DNA from: Alphaproteobacteria bacterium
GTDB taxonomy: Bacteria; Pseudomonadota; Alphaproteobacteria; M2410
Reading direction: 5' to 3'
Length of the DNA stretch: 5,823 bases
NCBI GenBank assembly: GCA_021774955.1
Contig: JAJFIN010000098.1
Span: forward strand, 1 to 5,823
The notes under the pieces are model-generated. The model saw only the letters and a list, made by a program, of their open reading frames with translations, had not been told where the DNA came from and did not search any database. Below are positions 5,568-5,823 of this stretch, in pieces (position 1 is the stretch's first letter; the number at the start of each line of letters is the position of its first letter). Made by a program: the position numbers and the translations under genes.

Positions 5568-5823
5568 ATGCAAGCTTCACTCGAAACACCGGTCGGACTT
5601 TTTACCATTCGTACTTCGGATGAAGGCGTGATTGGTGCGGGTGTAGAAAAGCCGGCGATGTTGGCCGATGAGGGTGTGACGTCCGAAACGGCGAGGAGAT
5701 ATTTGGATCACGCGATAGAAGCGACCCGAGAATATTTTGATGGGTCGCGGCGTGATTTCGATGATCTTACCCTGGCACCGAAGGGCACGAAATTTCAGAT
5801 GCGGGTGTGGCAGGCTCTGTGTG
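5568..5823 (+). CDS. ogt: Ogt/MGMT-type methylated-DNA--protein-cysteine methyltransferase (partial, 3' end outside window)
   Basis: The first 85 codons of a gene starting at ATG 5568 and still open at the window end. The N-terminal part (TPVGLFTIRTSDEGVIGAG, about 7-25) fits the opening strands of the Ogt N-terminal domain. ARRYLDHAIEATREYFDGSRRDF (42-64) corresponds to the helix and the 'QL-x-EYF-x-G-x-R-x-x-F' signature. APKGTKFQMRVWQALC (70-85) is the start of the DNA-binding domain, just before the IPYGxTxSY region. The active-site PCHR motif lies beyond the window. The protein would remove alkyl groups from O6-alkylguanine by suicidal transfer to its own Cys. An in-frame stop at 5523-5525 and lack of other start codons fix the start; the ribosome site is weak. 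It diverges from the tRNA gene across 113 bp and looks like core genome. Confidence 0.85.
   Translation, partial: MQASLETPVGLFTIRTSDEGVIGAGVEKPAMLADEGVTSETARRYLDHAIEATREYFDGSRRDFDDLTLAPKGTKFQMRVWQALC

Noticed and set aside
1..5823. CRISPR array, retron, toxin-antitoxin or other named defence system.
   Set aside because: No regularly spaced repeats, reverse transcriptase, or small overlapping toxin-antitoxin gene pair was seen on either strand.

Overview
The window looks like a stretch of a proteobacterial, most likely alphaproteobacterial, chromosome. The main clue is a CCA-encoding tRNA with a CAU anticodon whose body resembles alphaproteobacterial tRNA-Ile2. The two decayed insertion sequences are also of kinds I associate with Alphaproteobacteria. 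This is recognition from memory, not a database result, and the genus is not resolved.

Region 1 (1-4096) is a compact run of five plus-strand genes that reads as one operon, or the 3' part of one: a GH130 beta-mannoside phosphorylase-like enzyme; a stand-alone cupin of the type II mannose-6-phosphate isomerase kind; a dienelactone-hydrolase-like alpha/beta hydrolase; a type I phosphoribosyltransferase; and an erythromycin-esterase-superfamily protein. Gaps are 6, 33 and 4 bp, and the last two genes overlap by 11 bp. The first two genes suggest mannose-phosphate or mannoside turnover. The last three are domains I recall as neighbours or fusions in other bacteria, including the mycobacterial dormancy regulon, which suggests a stress or persistence module of unknown chemistry. 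No promoter for the operon lies in the window.

Region 2 (4097-5377) is insertion-sequence debris. A nearly end-to-end IS (about 4152-5134) with imperfect 25-bp terminal inverted repeats carries a minus-strand rve/DDE transposase broken by two frameshifts and an internal deletion. Next to it lies the 3' tail of a second, unrelated IS481-like transposase on the plus strand, broken by a small insertion. Its end carries a repeated CCCATGTCT motif and stops 8 bp short of the tRNA gene.

Region 3 (5378-5823) returns to what looks like core chromosome: tRNA-Ile2(CAU) on the minus strand, a short divergent intergenic region, and the first 85 codons of an Ogt/MGMT-type DNA repair methyltransferase cut by the window end. 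The layout (accessory operon, then IS scars, then tRNA and housekeeping gene) suggests that the tRNA marks an edge where foreign DNA has accumulated. No CRISPR array, riboswitch or clear rho-independent terminator was seen.
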